Shown here: one piece after another, positions 9,341 through 17,292 of the stretch
How the letters are laid out: each line of letters begins with the position of its first letter
Position numbering within the stretch: the stretch's first letter is position 1
Origin: Cellulomonas sp. PhB150
Lineage (GTDB): Bacteria > Actinomycetota > Actinomycetes > Actinomycetales > Cellulomonadaceae
Length of the DNA stretch: 64,000 nt
Assembly: GCF_003755175.1 (NCBI RefSeq)
Contig: NZ_RKHX01000004.1
Span: 186,001-250,000 of the forward strand
Direction of reading: 5' to 3'
Program-made: the position numbers and the translations under genes
The notes under the pieces: model-generated
Databases searched by the model: none
Told to the model about the DNA's origin: nothing
Seen by the model: the letters and a program-made list of their open reading frames with translations, nothing else

Positions 9341-10096
9341 TCAGGCGCCCGCCTGCTGCCGGAGGCCGGCGAGCAGGAGGTCGAGCCCGGCGCGGAACTG
9401 CTCGGCGTCGTCGTGCGCGGCGAACTCGTCGGCGATGTGGTGCAGGAACGGGAAGTCGTGCTCATCCATCGCGAGGATGCTCGCGCGGAACTCGGAGACG
9501 AACTCGTCGACGGGCACGGTGCCGTCCCGGACCTCCGGGGGCGGGTCCTGCCCACGGTCCGCGGCGACGCCGACGACGTACGCCATGACCGCCGACACGG
9601 CGTCGAGCTGCTGCCGGGGCGTCAGGTCCAGCCGCATGAGCTCGCGGCCCACGCGGTCGAAGAACATCAGCCCGTTGGTCTGCGTGCCCGTGTCCTGCAG
9701 GAAGTACGCGCCGAGCCACGGGCGGTTCACGGTCGCGGCGTAGAAGGCGATCGCGAGCTCGCGGACCTCGGCGATCGGGTCCTTCCCGTGCCCCACGTGC
9801 GAGGTCGCCGTGAGGACCCCGCCGAGGACGTGGTCGGCGGCGCGCTCGAGGAGCTCGTCCTTGCTCGAGACGTACCAGTAGATGCTGCCGACCCCGCCGC
9901 CGAGCCGGGCGGCCAGCGCGCGGAACGTCAGGGCCGCCTCGCCGCCCTCGTCGAGCAGCGCGACCGCCTCGGAGACCACGGCGTCCAGCGAGTGCGACGA
10001 GCGTTGCCGGCCGCTCTGTCGTCGTCCCCCGCCCCGGCGCCTGACCAGATCGGCGGGCCCGCGTGACGCATCACTCACTTCGTCGTCCGTCGTCAT
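9341..10096 (-). CDS. TetR-family repressor of the adjacent MFS pump
   Basis: 251 residues. After an Arg-rich N-terminus (RRRGGGRRQSGRQRS) comes a TetR helix-turn-helix (ALTFRALAARLGGGVGSIYW, then YVSSKDELLERAADHVLG). The C-terminal ligand domain is typical in length. It is divergent from an MFS pump, with three matching inverted repeats between them, so it most likely represses both genes until a drug binds. The ligand is unknown. Confidence 0.88.
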   Translation of the reverse strand: MTTDDEVSDASRGPADLVRRRGGGRRQSGRQRSSHSLDAVVSEAVALLDEGGEAALTFRALAARLGGGVGSIYWYVSSKDELLERAADHVLGGVLTATSHVGHGKDPIAEVRELAIAFYAATVNRPWLGAYFLQDTGTQTNGLMFFDRVGRELMRLDLTPRQQLDAVSAVMAYVVGVAADRGQDPPPEVRDGTVPVDEFVSEFRASILAMDEHDFPFLHHIADEFAAHDDAEQFRAGLDLLLAGLRQQAGA

Positions 10097-10110
10097 GGTT
10101 GCACTCTACC

Positions 10111-10159
10111 GAACATCGTTCTAGCGTATGGAACAACGTTCGATGAACGAACACCGTTC
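10111..10159. promoter_or_regulatory. Three GAAC-N3-GTTC operators between tetR and MFS genes
   Basis: Three 11-bp inverted repeats GAACATCGTTC (10111-10121), GAACAACGTTC (10131-10141) and GAACACCGTTC (10149-10159), spaced 20 and 18 bp apart. The first and third are in longer 16-bp near-identical repeats (CGAACAYCGTTCTAGC). They fill the divergent intergenic region, so TetR binding would block both promoters. Confidence 0.8.
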
Positions 10160-10175
10160 TAGCAAGGACCCGATC

Positions 10176-11630
10176 ATGACGACACTCACCGCTCCCTCAC
10201 CCGCACGGACCTACCCGTCCCTGCGTGCGGCCTGGATCCCGATGGCCGCGCTCTGCCTCGCGTTCTTCGTCGAGATGGTGGACAACACCCTCCTGACGAT
10301 CGCGCTGCCGACGATCGGCCGGGACCTCGGCGCCGGCACCACCTCGCTCCAGTGGGTCACCGGGGCGTACTCGCTCACGTTCGGCGGGCTCCTGCTGACC
10401 GCGGGATCGGCGGCGGACCGGATCGGCCGGCGCCGCGTCCTGCTGTACGGGCTCGCCGCGTTCGGGCTCATCAGCCTGCTCGTCCTCGGCGTCTCCACCT
10501 CGGGCGAGCTCATCGCGCTGCGGGCGGCGCTCGGCGTCGCGGCCGCCGCGATGGCGCCGATCACGAACTCGCTGGTCTTCCGCCTGTTCGACGCGCAGGA
10601 GCTCCGGATGCGCGCGATGACGGTGATGATCGTCGTCGGCATGAGCGGGTTCATCCTCGGGCCCCTGCTCGGTGGCACCGCCCTCGCGCACGTCGGCTGG
10701 CAGTGGTTGCTGCTGGTCAACGCGCCCATCGCCCTCATCGCCTGGTTCGGCGTCCGCAAGGGCGTCGCGGCCGACGACCCCGCCGGGCTGACGACGGACC
10801 GCCTCGACCTCCCCGGCTCGGTGCTGAGCATCATGACCATCGGCCTGGCCTGCTACACCGCCACGAGCGGCGTCGAGCACGGCTGGATGTCGGCCTGGAC
10901 GTGGGCCTCGGGCCTCGGCGCGGTGCTCGCGCTCGTCATCTTCGTCCGGCACGAGAACCGCACGGCCGAGCCGATGCTCGACCTCACGATCTTCCGCAAC
11001 GGCATCGTCCGCGGCGCGAGCATCGCCCAGCTCGGCACGTCGATCGCCATGGCCGGCGTGATGTTCGGCCTGATCCTGCACTTCCAGTACGCCTACGGGT
11101 GGAGCCCGGTGCGCGCGGGCCTGGCCAACCTGCCCCTGATCCTCACGATGATCGTCGCCACCCCCTTCTCGGAGGCCCTGGCCAAGCGGTTCGGCCACCG
11201 CGTCGCGTGCCTCGTCGGCGCGGGGCTCCTGGCGGGGTCGCTCGTCGGCCTGGCGTGGGGTGTCGAGCACGGGTACCTGGCCATCGCGTTCTTCATGGTC
11301 ACCTTCACGATGGGCCTGCGGACGGTGATGACGATCTGCGCCGTCGCCCTCGTCGAGGCCGTCCCCGAGAACCGCACCTCGCTCGGTGCCGCCCTGAACG
11401 ACACCGCGCAGGAGGTCGGCACCAGCGTCGGCACGGCGATCGTCGGCACGCTCATCGCCGTGCTCGTCACCACCGTCCTGCCGGACGGCGTGTGGGGCAG
11501 CGACCTCGTGGCGTCGTTCTTCCACGGCGAGCGCGTCGTCTTCGGCACCCTCGCGGTCGTCGTCGGGCTCGCCGTCGGGTTCGGATCGCTGTCCCTGAGC
11601 AGCTCGCGCTCGGTCGACGAGCACGCCTGA
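10176..11630 (+). CDS. MFS drug-efflux transporter (DHA2/EmrB-like, 14 helices)
   Basis: 484 residues with DHA2 hallmarks: MVDNTLLTIALPTIGRDL in helix 1, LQWVTGAYSLTFGGLLLTAG, and the loop motif GSAADRIGRRRVLLYG. It exports drugs or metabolites using the proton gradient. I chose ATG 10176 because AAGGA lies 7 bases upstream; ATGs at 10128 and 10143 fall within the operator repeats. It is divergent from and presumably controlled by the TetR gene. A small hairpin (11665-11682) follows it. Confidence 0.9.
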   Translation: MTTLTAPSPARTYPSLRAAWIPMAALCLAFFVEMVDNTLLTIALPTIGRDLGAGTTSLQWVTGAYSLTFGGLLLTAGSAADRIGRRRVLLYGLAAFGLISLLVLGVSTSGELIALRAALGVAAAAMAPITNSLVFRLFDAQELRMRAMTVMIVVGMSGFILGPLLGGTALAHVGWQWLLLVNAPIALIAWFGVRKGVAADDPAGLTTDRLDLPGSVLSIMTIGLACYTATSGVEHGWMSAWTWASGLGAVLALVIFVRHENRTAEPMLDLTIFRNGIVRGASIAQLGTSIAMAGVMFGLILHFQYAYGWSPVRAGLANLPLILTMIVATPFSEALAKRFGHRVACLVGAGLLAGSLVGLAWGVEHGYLAIAFFMVTFTMGLRTVMTICAVALVEAVPENRTSLGAALNDTAQEVGTSVGTAIVGTLIAVLVTTVLPDGVWGSDLVASFFHGERVVFGTLAVVVGLAVGFGSLSLSSSRSVDEHA

Positions 11631-11664
11631 CGAGTAGCGTGGACATCCAGCCTCGTTCATCGGT

Positions 11665-11682
11665 GGTCGAGGCCCCTCGACC
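11665..11682. terminator. Short intergenic hairpin
   Basis: GGTCGAG/CTCGACC inverted repeat with a four-base loop between the MFS stop and the next start. It could attenuate readthrough; too short to be sure. Confidence 0.4.
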
Positions 11683-11701
11683 CCCTGCGAAGGAGCACGG
11701 A

Positions 11702-12370
11702 ATGAGCGAGTCGACGAACGGCTGGATCTCCGCGGCCGAGTTCCACCGGGCACCGGGCGTCGCCGACTGGCGCGTCACGGGGATCGCGGGGCCGCAGGCC
11801 GTCTTCACCGCGACCTCCCTGGCGCACGCGGCGGGCCTGGTCGCCCCGATCGTCGCCGCGGCCGAGCGGTTCGGCATCCGGCCCGACGTGGACCTCCGGC
11901 CCGAGGGCGTCGTCGTGCGCATCCCGAACCGGAACTGGGACGGCATCCCCGCAGCCGCCGGCCAGTTCGCGGCCGCCGTGTCCCAGGCGGCCGCCGAGCT
12001 GGGGCTGACGCCCGACCCGTCACGCGTGCAGTCCGTCGGCATCTACGTCGCCCAGCACTCCGGGACCGACGCGCGACCGTTCTTCCGGGCCGCGCTGGGC
12101 TACGACGACCTGGGCGACACGGACGCCGTCGACCCGCTGCGGTGCGGGCCGGGGCTCGCCTTCAACCCGATCGCCGGGGACGTGCCGGCGCGCGGCAGGA
12201 CGCACTTCGACGTCTTCGTCCCGGCCGACCAGGCGCAGGCCCGTGTGGAGGCCGCGCTGGCCGCGGGTGGGCGGCTCGCCGACGACTCCTACGCCCCCGC
12301 CTGGTGGTCGCTCGCCTCGCCCGACAACCACGGCGTGGACATCGCGGGCTGGACCGACACCGCCGACTAG
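11702..12370 (+). CDS. Pterin-dehydratase-like plus VOC (glyoxalase-like) fusion protein
   Basis: 222 residues. The first part (about 10-105) resembles pterin-4a-carbinolamine dehydratase: FHRAPGVADWRV, AFT-type segment and the 4a-dehydratase-like RPDVDLRPEGVVVRIPNRN. The second (about 110-222) is a VOC/glyoxalase-like fold ending in ASPDNHGVDIAGW. Such fusions occur in actinobacteria, function unknown. GAAGGAG lies 7 bases before ATG. It starts a tight run of three genes (gaps of 9 and 27 bases). Confidence 0.7.
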   Translation: MSESTNGWISAAEFHRAPGVADWRVTGIAGPQAVFTATSLAHAAGLVAPIVAAAERFGIRPDVDLRPEGVVVRIPNRNWDGIPAAAGQFAAAVSQAAAELGLTPDPSRVQSVGIYVAQHSGTDARPFFRAALGYDDLGDTDAVDPLRCGPGLAFNPIAGDVPARGRTHFDVFVPADQAQARVEAALAAGGRLADDSYAPAWWSLASPDNHGVDIAGWTDTAD

Positions 12371-12379
12371 CGTCGGCCC

Positions 12380-12910
12380 GTGATCATCTGGCTCAACGGG
12401 ACCCACGGGATCGGCAAGACGACGACCAGCGCCCTGGTGCAGCAGCTCGTGCCGGGCTCGCGGGTCTTCGACGCCGAGAAGGTCGGCGAGACGCTGATGG
12501 ACATCAAGCCGGGCCTGCCGGAGACGGACAACTTCCAGCACTGGCCGCCCTGGCGCCCGCTCGTCGTCGACACCGCGCGCCGCGTGCTCGACTACACCGG
12601 CGGCACGCTGGTGATCCCGATGACGGTCCTCGTCGAGCCGTACTGGCGCGAGATCAGCGACGGCCTGGCCGAGCACGGCATCGCGGTGCGGCACTTCGTG
12701 CTGCACGCCGAGCCGGACGTCCTGCGGGCGCGGATCCTGGGCGACACCGTGATGGGCCCGTCCGCGTTCCGCATGCAGTACGTCGAGGCGTACGCCGAGG
12801 CCGCCCGCGCCTGGCTGCACGACGAGGCCGAGGTGGTCGACACGACCGACCGCTCGCCCGCCGAGGCCGCCGGGCAGATCGCGCGGTCCGCCCTGGCCGC
12901 GACGGGCTGA
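12380..12910 (+). CDS. Small P-loop kinase/ATPase (TmrB-like)
   Basis: 176 residues with a Walker A motif GTHGIGKTTT right at the N-terminus after MIIWLN, and a size and layout typical of small nucleoside/antibiotic kinase-like P-loop proteins (tunicamycin-resistance TmrB type). The substrate is unknown. GTG start 9 bases after the previous stop suggests co-transcription. Confidence 0.75.
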   Translation: MIIWLNGTHGIGKTTTSALVQQLVPGSRVFDAEKVGETLMDIKPGLPETDNFQHWPPWRPLVVDTARRVLDYTGGTLVIPMTVLVEPYWREISDGLAEHGIAVRHFVLHAEPDVLRARILGDTVMGPSAFRMQYVEAYAEAARAWLHDEAEVVDTTDRSPAEAAGQIARSALAATG

Positions 12911-12937
12911 GGCACGGGCCTTCGCTAGGTTGGCCCG

Positions 12938-13603
12938 ATGCCGCTCGCTCTCATCACCGGCGCCGCTCGCGCCACCAGCATCGCCGCAGGGATCGTGCCG
13001 CGGCTGACCGCCGACGGTTGGCAGGTGGTCACCAGCGATCTCGCGGACGTCGACTACCCGTGCGACCTGTCGAGGCCGGAGGGGCCCGACGAGCTGATCG
13101 CCGCGGTCGTCCGCGACCGGGGCCCGATCCACGCCCTCGTCCTGAGCCACGCCCACGACGTCGAGAGCGGCATCCTCGACACCACGGCGGAGAGCTTCGA
13201 CAGGCACACGGCGATCAACGCCCGCGCGAGCCTCCTGCTCATCGCGGCGTTCGCACGTCAGACGCCCCCCGAGGGCGGAGCGATCGTCGGGCTCACGAGC
13301 GACCACACGACGGGCAACCTCCCCTACGGGGCGTCGAAGGGCGCGCTCGACCGGATCGTCATCTCGGCAGCGCGCGAGCTCGGCCCGCGGGGCATCTCGG
13401 CCAATGTCGTCAACCCCGGCCCCATCGACACCGGGTGGATCGACGACGACCTCCGGGCGTCGCTGATCCCCGCACATCCGCTCGGACGCCTGGGGACGCC
13501 CGGCGACATCGCGGCGATCGTCTCGTTCCTCGTCTCCGACGAAGGACGCTGGGTCTCGGGCCAGCTCCTCCACACCGACGGCGGCTTCTCGGCCCGATTC
13601 TGA
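12938..13603 (+). CDS. Short-chain dehydrogenase/reductase
   Basis: 221 residues. It shows an SDR Rossmann start (LALITGAARATSIA, a divergent TGxxxGxG), the active-site YGASKGALD (Y-x-x-x-K), and the usual C-terminal NPGPIDTGW and HTDGGFSARF. NAD(P)-dependent oxidoreductase; substrate unknown. The glycine motif is degenerate (G-A-A-R-A-T-S-I), which may alter cofactor binding. Follows the P-loop gene by 27 bases. Confidence 0.85.
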   Translation: MPLALITGAARATSIAAGIVPRLTADGWQVVTSDLADVDYPCDLSRPEGPDELIAAVVRDRGPIHALVLSHAHDVESGILDTTAESFDRHTAINARASLLLIAAFARQTPPEGGAIVGLTSDHTTGNLPYGASKGALDRIVISAARELGPRGISANVVNPGPIDTGWIDDDLRASLIPAHPLGRLGTPGDIAAIVSFLVSDEGRWVSGQLLHTDGGFSARF

Positions 13604-13610
13604 CGCGAGG

Positions 13611-13672
13611 GCGCCGCCGCCGTGGCGGCCGGCGTGGTCAAGCGCCGCCGCCGTGGCGGCCGGCGTGGTCAA
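13611..13672 (+). repeat. Perfect 31-bp tandem duplication
   Basis: Two identical adjacent copies (13611-13641 and 13642-13672) beginning GCGCCGCCGCCGTGGCGG and ending CGTGGTCAA. Each copy contains a GCCGCCgtGGCGGC hairpin. It lies between the SDR stop and the next start, where it may act as a double terminator or a recent replication slippage product. Confidence 0.9.
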
Positions 13673-13692
13673 GCGGCGCCCCCGTGCTGCCG

Positions 13693-14229
13693 ATGACGCT
13701 GTCCATGGGCACGGCGCGCTGGTACGAGAAGCTCGAGTCGCGCTGGGGTGCGCGGCAGAACCCGGTGGCGCCACCAGCGCCCGACCTCTCCCCGATCCAG
13801 ACGCACGCGGCGAGGGACGTCGCCGCGTCGCGGGCCGACGTCTGGGCGGCGTACACCACGCACGGATGCGACGACGAGGCCGGGTGGTGCCAGCACATCG
13901 TCGGAGCGCCCACCAGCGGCGTGGGCGCCAGGCACGTGCACCTCGGTGAGGAGGCACCACCGTACGGGCTGCGGACCGTCGTGTACGTGGAGGTGGTCGC
14001 CCAGCAGGAGGGCCACTGGATCACGCTCCAGGCGCACGCCGGGGCCTGGGACCACGAGGAGACCTGGCAGTTCACCGACACCGGCGACGGCCGCACGACC
14101 GTGACGATCACAGGCCGGCACCGACGCCCGCACCTGCCCGAGCGCAGCGACGTGCTGCGCTCGACGCTCCACCAGGTCGCACTCACGGCGTTGGACGGGC
14201 TGGCTGATCGCGTCGAGGGACGCGCCTGA
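13693..14229 (+). CDS. SRPBCC-type (START-like) protein
   Basis: 178 residues. After a 30-residue lead the sequence ARDVAASRADVWAAYTTHG is the typical first strand and helix of a polyketide-cyclase/START-like fold, and the end (VALTALDGLADRVEGRA) fits the long C-terminal helix. These bind small hydrophobic ligands. Start is uncertain: GTG 13684, ATG 13693 and ATG 13705 are all in frame; no clear ribosome-binding site because the tandem repeat lies just upstream. Confidence 0.6.
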   Translation: MTLSMGTARWYEKLESRWGARQNPVAPPAPDLSPIQTHAARDVAASRADVWAAYTTHGCDDEAGWCQHIVGAPTSGVGARHVHLGEEAPPYGLRTVVYVEVVAQQEGHWITLQAHAGAWDHEETWQFTDTGDGRTTVTITGRHRRPHLPERSDVLRSTLHQVALTALDGLADRVEGRA

Positions 14230-14281
14230 CTCGATCCGGAGCGGCTGCGTCGCCCCGGACGACCGTGGGATCGTGCAGCGT

Positions 14282-14791
14282 ATGACCGAGATCAACCCGA
14301 AGGGCGATGCATCGACCCGAACCGTGGGTGGGTTCGACCGCGCGGGCCGCGTCTGGGTCCTCACGCTCTTCGGGATCGGAGGCATCGCGGTCGGCGCCAT
14401 CCTGCCCCCTCTCGCGCGATGGGCGGCCGAGCTGCCGTGGGTGCCGTTCGAGGGACCGATCCGTCTGCTCGGGTCGTTCGACGATGCGTGGCTCGTGTGG
14501 GGCCGCCCCGTGCTCGGGCTCGTGGCCGGCCTCGCGTTCGCCGCCTGGGTCCTCGTCGACTCCCCGCGGCTCGCGATCAGCCGCGAGCAGGTCGAGGTCC
14601 GGCGCCGCGGGCAGGTCGAGCGGGTGATCGCGCGCGCCACGGTCGCCTCGGTCCGCCCGCGCGGCGCCAAGATCCTCGTCGAGGCCGAGAGCGGACGGAC
14701 GCTCTTCGAGGACGACGTCGAGGGCGACAAGAGCGCGATCCGCAGCGCCTTCGTCGACCTCGGCTACCCGTGGGAAGGCCCGCTCAAGTGA
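14282..14791 (+). CDS. YqeB-like membrane protein
   Basis: 169 residues with two membrane segments (about residues 20-41 and 77-92) followed by a soluble C-terminal domain with SPRLAISREQVEVRRRGQVE and an acidic end. This resembles the YqeB family of unknown function. ATG 14282 preferred over GTG 14273. Confidence 0.65.
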   Translation: MTEINPKGDASTRTVGGFDRAGRVWVLTLFGIGGIAVGAILPPLARWAAELPWVPFEGPIRLLGSFDDAWLVWGRPVLGLVAGLAFAAWVLVDSPRLAISREQVEVRRRGQVERVIARATVASVRPRGAKILVEAESGRTLFEDDVEGDKSAIRSAFVDLGYPWEGPLK

Positions 14792-14906
14792 GGAGAGACC
14801 CCCTAGCGGCGCCGCCGGATCGTCGGCGGCTGTCCGATGCGCGTGGGGCCGTTCGTGGAACAGGTGAGCGGCGGCCGACCGAGGCCGCCCGACGAAGGAG
14901 GCAGAG

Positions 14907-15299
14907 ATGGCCCGGTACGTGATCTCGTTCGACGACGGCGCGATGGACCACATCGCCGACGGGGACTGGCCGCAGGTCGCCGAGGACTCGCACGCGGTGA
15001 TCCGCGAGGCCGTCGAGGCAGGCGTGTGGGTGTTCGCGGCAGGGCTCGAGCGGCAGCGGGCGAGCATCGTGGCCACCGACGGGTCAGTCACCGACGGCCC
15101 GTACCCGGAGACCAAGGAGGTCATCGGGGGGTTCGCCGTCGTCGAGGTGGCCTCACGCGAGGAGGCGCTGGTGTGGGCGGCCAAGATCGCCGCCGGGTGC
15201 CGCTGCGCGCAGGAGGTCCGCGAGCTGATGCCCGACGCCGAGACGGACGCGCTGCTGGCGGCCCGAGGTGCGCCCGTCGGGGCCCAGCCGGGGGTGTGA
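14907..15299 (+). CDS. YCII/DGPF-domain protein
   Basis: 130 residues with the DGPF signature as TDGPYPETKEVIGGFAVVEV and a short length typical for YciI-related proteins. DGPF proteins are often encoded beside ECF42-type sigma factors; here the ECF42-like gene is 37 kb away (52128). GAAGGAGG ribosome-binding site. A strong hairpin follows. Confidence 0.8.
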   Translation: MARYVISFDDGAMDHIADGDWPQVAEDSHAVIREAVEAGVWVFAAGLERQRASIVATDGSVTDGPYPETKEVIGGFAVVEVASREEALVWAAKIAAGCRCAQEVRELMPDAETDALLAARGAPVGAQPGV

Positions 15300-15305
15300 A
15301 CGGAT

Positions 15306-15342
15306 GACGCCGGGCGTCGGCGCGCTCGCGGCGCCCGGCGTC
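15306..15342. terminator. Hairpin terminator after DGPF gene
   Basis: Arms 15306-15319 and 15329-15342 (GACGCCGGGCG paired with CGCCCGGCGTC, extended by three more pairs) with a nine-base loop, 6 bases after the stop codon. No U tract. Confidence 0.7.
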
Positions 15343-15380
15343 GGGCGGCCGGACGACGTCGTCGTATATCGGTAAAGAAC

Positions 15381-15390
15381 GAAACGTTTC
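15381..15390. promoter_or_regulatory. Putative LacI-type operator upstream of GH5_1-GH12 unit
   Basis: GAAACGTTTC, a perfect 10-bp palindrome centred on CG, 153 bases before the GH5_1 start. It matches the GAAWCGWTTC pattern seen before the other two cellulase units. Confidence 0.55.
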
Positions 15391-15543
15391 AGGGGTCGTC
15401 CGCAGTCGGCGGCGGTGCTTGCATGGCAGGTACTCGCCCAGTCCCGCCCCCGGCCCCCCGCACGTCGTCCGCCTCGAGGAAGAGGCCGTCGGCGTCGCGC
15501 CGGCACCAGAGGAGGGTTCGCCGCCTTCTGCCCAGGAGCCCTC

Positions 15544-17220
15544 GTGACACGCACCAGGTCCCACCTCGGATCAAGCCTCTTCGCCCGCGTCCTCGGCATG
15601 CTCGCCGTGCTCGCTCTCGCCGTCTCCACCCTGGTCGCGACGACGCAGAGCAGCGCCGTCGCCGCCACCGCGAACGGCACGGGCACCGGTTACCTCAGCA
15701 CGAAGGGGAACCAGATCGTCGACGCCTCCGGCGCGACGGTGCGCCTGACCGGCATCAACTGGTTCGGCATGGAGACCGACAACAAGACCTTCCACGGACT
15801 GTGGGCGGGCGTCACGTGGAAGTCGATGATCGACCACATGGCCCAGCTCGGGTACAACACGATCCGGGTCCCCTACGCCGGCGACGCGTTGAAGCCGGGC
15901 GCAGTGGCGTCGAGCGTGAACACCAACACCAACCCGGACCTCGTCGGGCTCTCGCCGCTGGAGATCCTGGACAAGGTCGTCGACTACGCGGGCTCGCTCG
16001 GGATGCGCATCATCCTGGACCGGCACCGGCCGACGTCCGCGGGCCAGACCGCGCTCTGGTACACACCGGCGGTCTCCGAGGCGAGCATGATCGCCGACTG
16101 GCAGCTGCTGGCGAAGCGCTACGCGGGCAACCCGACCGTCGTGGGCGCCGACCTGTTCAACGAGCCCCACGCCGAGGGCACGTACCCCAACGGGACGGGC
16201 TCCTGCTGGGGGTGCGGTGACACGGCACGCGACTGGCGCCTGGCTGCCGAGCGCATCGGCAACGCCGTGCACGCCGCGAACCCCAGCTGGCTCGTGCTGG
16301 TCGAGGGTGTCAGCTGCCTGGACGGCAGCGTCGCGAACACGTGGGACGCCATCCCCGACGACCCCAACGCGTGCAGCTGGTGGGGCGGCAACCTCTCGGG
16401 CGTGGCGAAGAACCCGGTGCGGCTGAACGTCGCGAACAAGCTCGTCTACTCCGCGCACGACTACGGCATCTCCGTCTACGACCACCAGGACTGGTTCGAC
16501 ACCGTCAAGCACCCGGACTTCCCGGCGAACCTCCCGGCGACCTGGGACTACTACTGGGGCTACATCTACAAGCAGAACATCGCGCCGGTGCTGGTGGGCG
16601 AGTTCGGCAGCACGCTGCGCGACCCGCGCGACGTGCAGTGGATGAACGCGCTGGTCAAGTACATGGGGACCGGCTCGAGCGGCATGTCCTTCACGTACTG
16701 GTCCTGGAACCCGGACTCCGGTGACACCGGCGGGATCGTGCAGGACGACTGGGTCACCGTGAACACCAACAAGCAGTCGATCCTGCAGCCGGCGCTGGTG
16801 CCGCCGGTCAAGCCGGGCAGCACGCCGACGAGCACCCCGACGAGCACCCCGACGACGACCTCCAGCCCGACGACGACCCCGACGCCCACTCCGACCCCGA
16901 CGGCGACCGGGAAGTGCACCGCGACGGTCGCGCTCACGAACTCCTGGTCCACCGGCTTCCAGGCCGCGGTCACCGCCAAGAACACGGGCAGCACGGCGCT
17001 CAGCCCGTGGGTCGTCTCCTTCACCGTCCCCGCCGGCGTCACCATCGGCAGCGGCTGGAACGGCACCTTCACCCAGAGCGGCACCACCGTCACCGTGACC
17101 GCGCCGAGCTGGAACGCCTCGCTCGCAGCCGGCGCGACGGCGAGCGTCGGCTTCACCGCCAACGGGACGTCGACCCCGCCGCCCGGCGCCATCAAGCTCA
17201 ACGGAGCCATCTGCTCCTGA
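15544..17220 (+). CDS. Secreted endoglucanase GH5_1 + CBM2
   Basis: 558 residues. Long signal peptide (to about residue 41, SSAVAATA). The catalytic domain closely follows the Acidothermus E1 endoglucanase as I recall it: GINWFGMET, SLGMRIILDRHRP, DLFNEPH (acid/base E207), WGCGDTARDWRLAAER, LVGEFGSTL (nucleophile E353), YWSWNPDSGDTGGI. A Thr/Pro linker precedes a C-terminal CBM2 (457-558, starting KCTATVAL). It cleaves internal beta-1,4 bonds of cellulose. GTG 15544 has AGGAG 5 bases upstream; the open frame before it is not protein-like. Co-oriented with the GH12 gene 72 bases downstream. Confidence 0.95.
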   Translation: MTRTRSHLGSSLFARVLGMLAVLALAVSTLVATTQSSAVAATANGTGTGYLSTKGNQIVDASGATVRLTGINWFGMETDNKTFHGLWAGVTWKSMIDHMAQLGYNTIRVPYAGDALKPGAVASSVNTNTNPDLVGLSPLEILDKVVDYAGSLGMRIILDRHRPTSAGQTALWYTPAVSEASMIADWQLLAKRYAGNPTVVGADLFNEPHAEGTYPNGTGSCWGCGDTARDWRLAAERIGNAVHAANPSWLVLVEGVSCLDGSVANTWDAIPDDPNACSWWGGNLSGVAKNPVRLNVANKLVYSAHDYGISVYDHQDWFDTVKHPDFPANLPATWDYYWGYIYKQNIAPVLVGEFGSTLRDPRDVQWMNALVKYMGTGSSGMSFTYWSWNPDSGDTGGIVQDDWVTVNTNKQSILQPALVPPVKPGSTPTSTPTSTPTTTSSPTTTPTPTPTPTATGKCTATVALTNSWSTGFQAAVTAKNTGSTALSPWVVSFTVPAGVTIGSGWNGTFTQSGTTVTVTAPSWNASLAAGATASVGFTANGTSTPPPGAIKLNGAICS

Positions 17221-17227
17221 GAGAGAG

Positions 17228-17260
17228 CCTGCCGGGTCCCTCCCCTCAGGACCCGGCAGG
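17228..17260. terminator. Perfect 12-bp hairpin between GH5_1 and GH12 genes
   Basis: CCTGCCGGGTCC (17228-17239) and GGACCCGGCAGG (17249-17260), loop of nine. It starts 8 bases after the GH5_1 stop and lies 33 bases before the GH12 start. It may be a terminator with readthrough, or an RNA-stability hairpin that sets the ratio of the two enzymes. Confidence 0.65.
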
Positions 17261-17292
17261 CACGTCCGTGCCCGCCCCAGCCAAGGAGAGTC

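Noticed and set aside
12142-14229. A single 695-codon fusion protein across three genes
   Set aside because: The first two thirds are out of frame with the VOC, P-loop and SDR genes and have no motifs; only the last about 180 codons are a real START-like protein.
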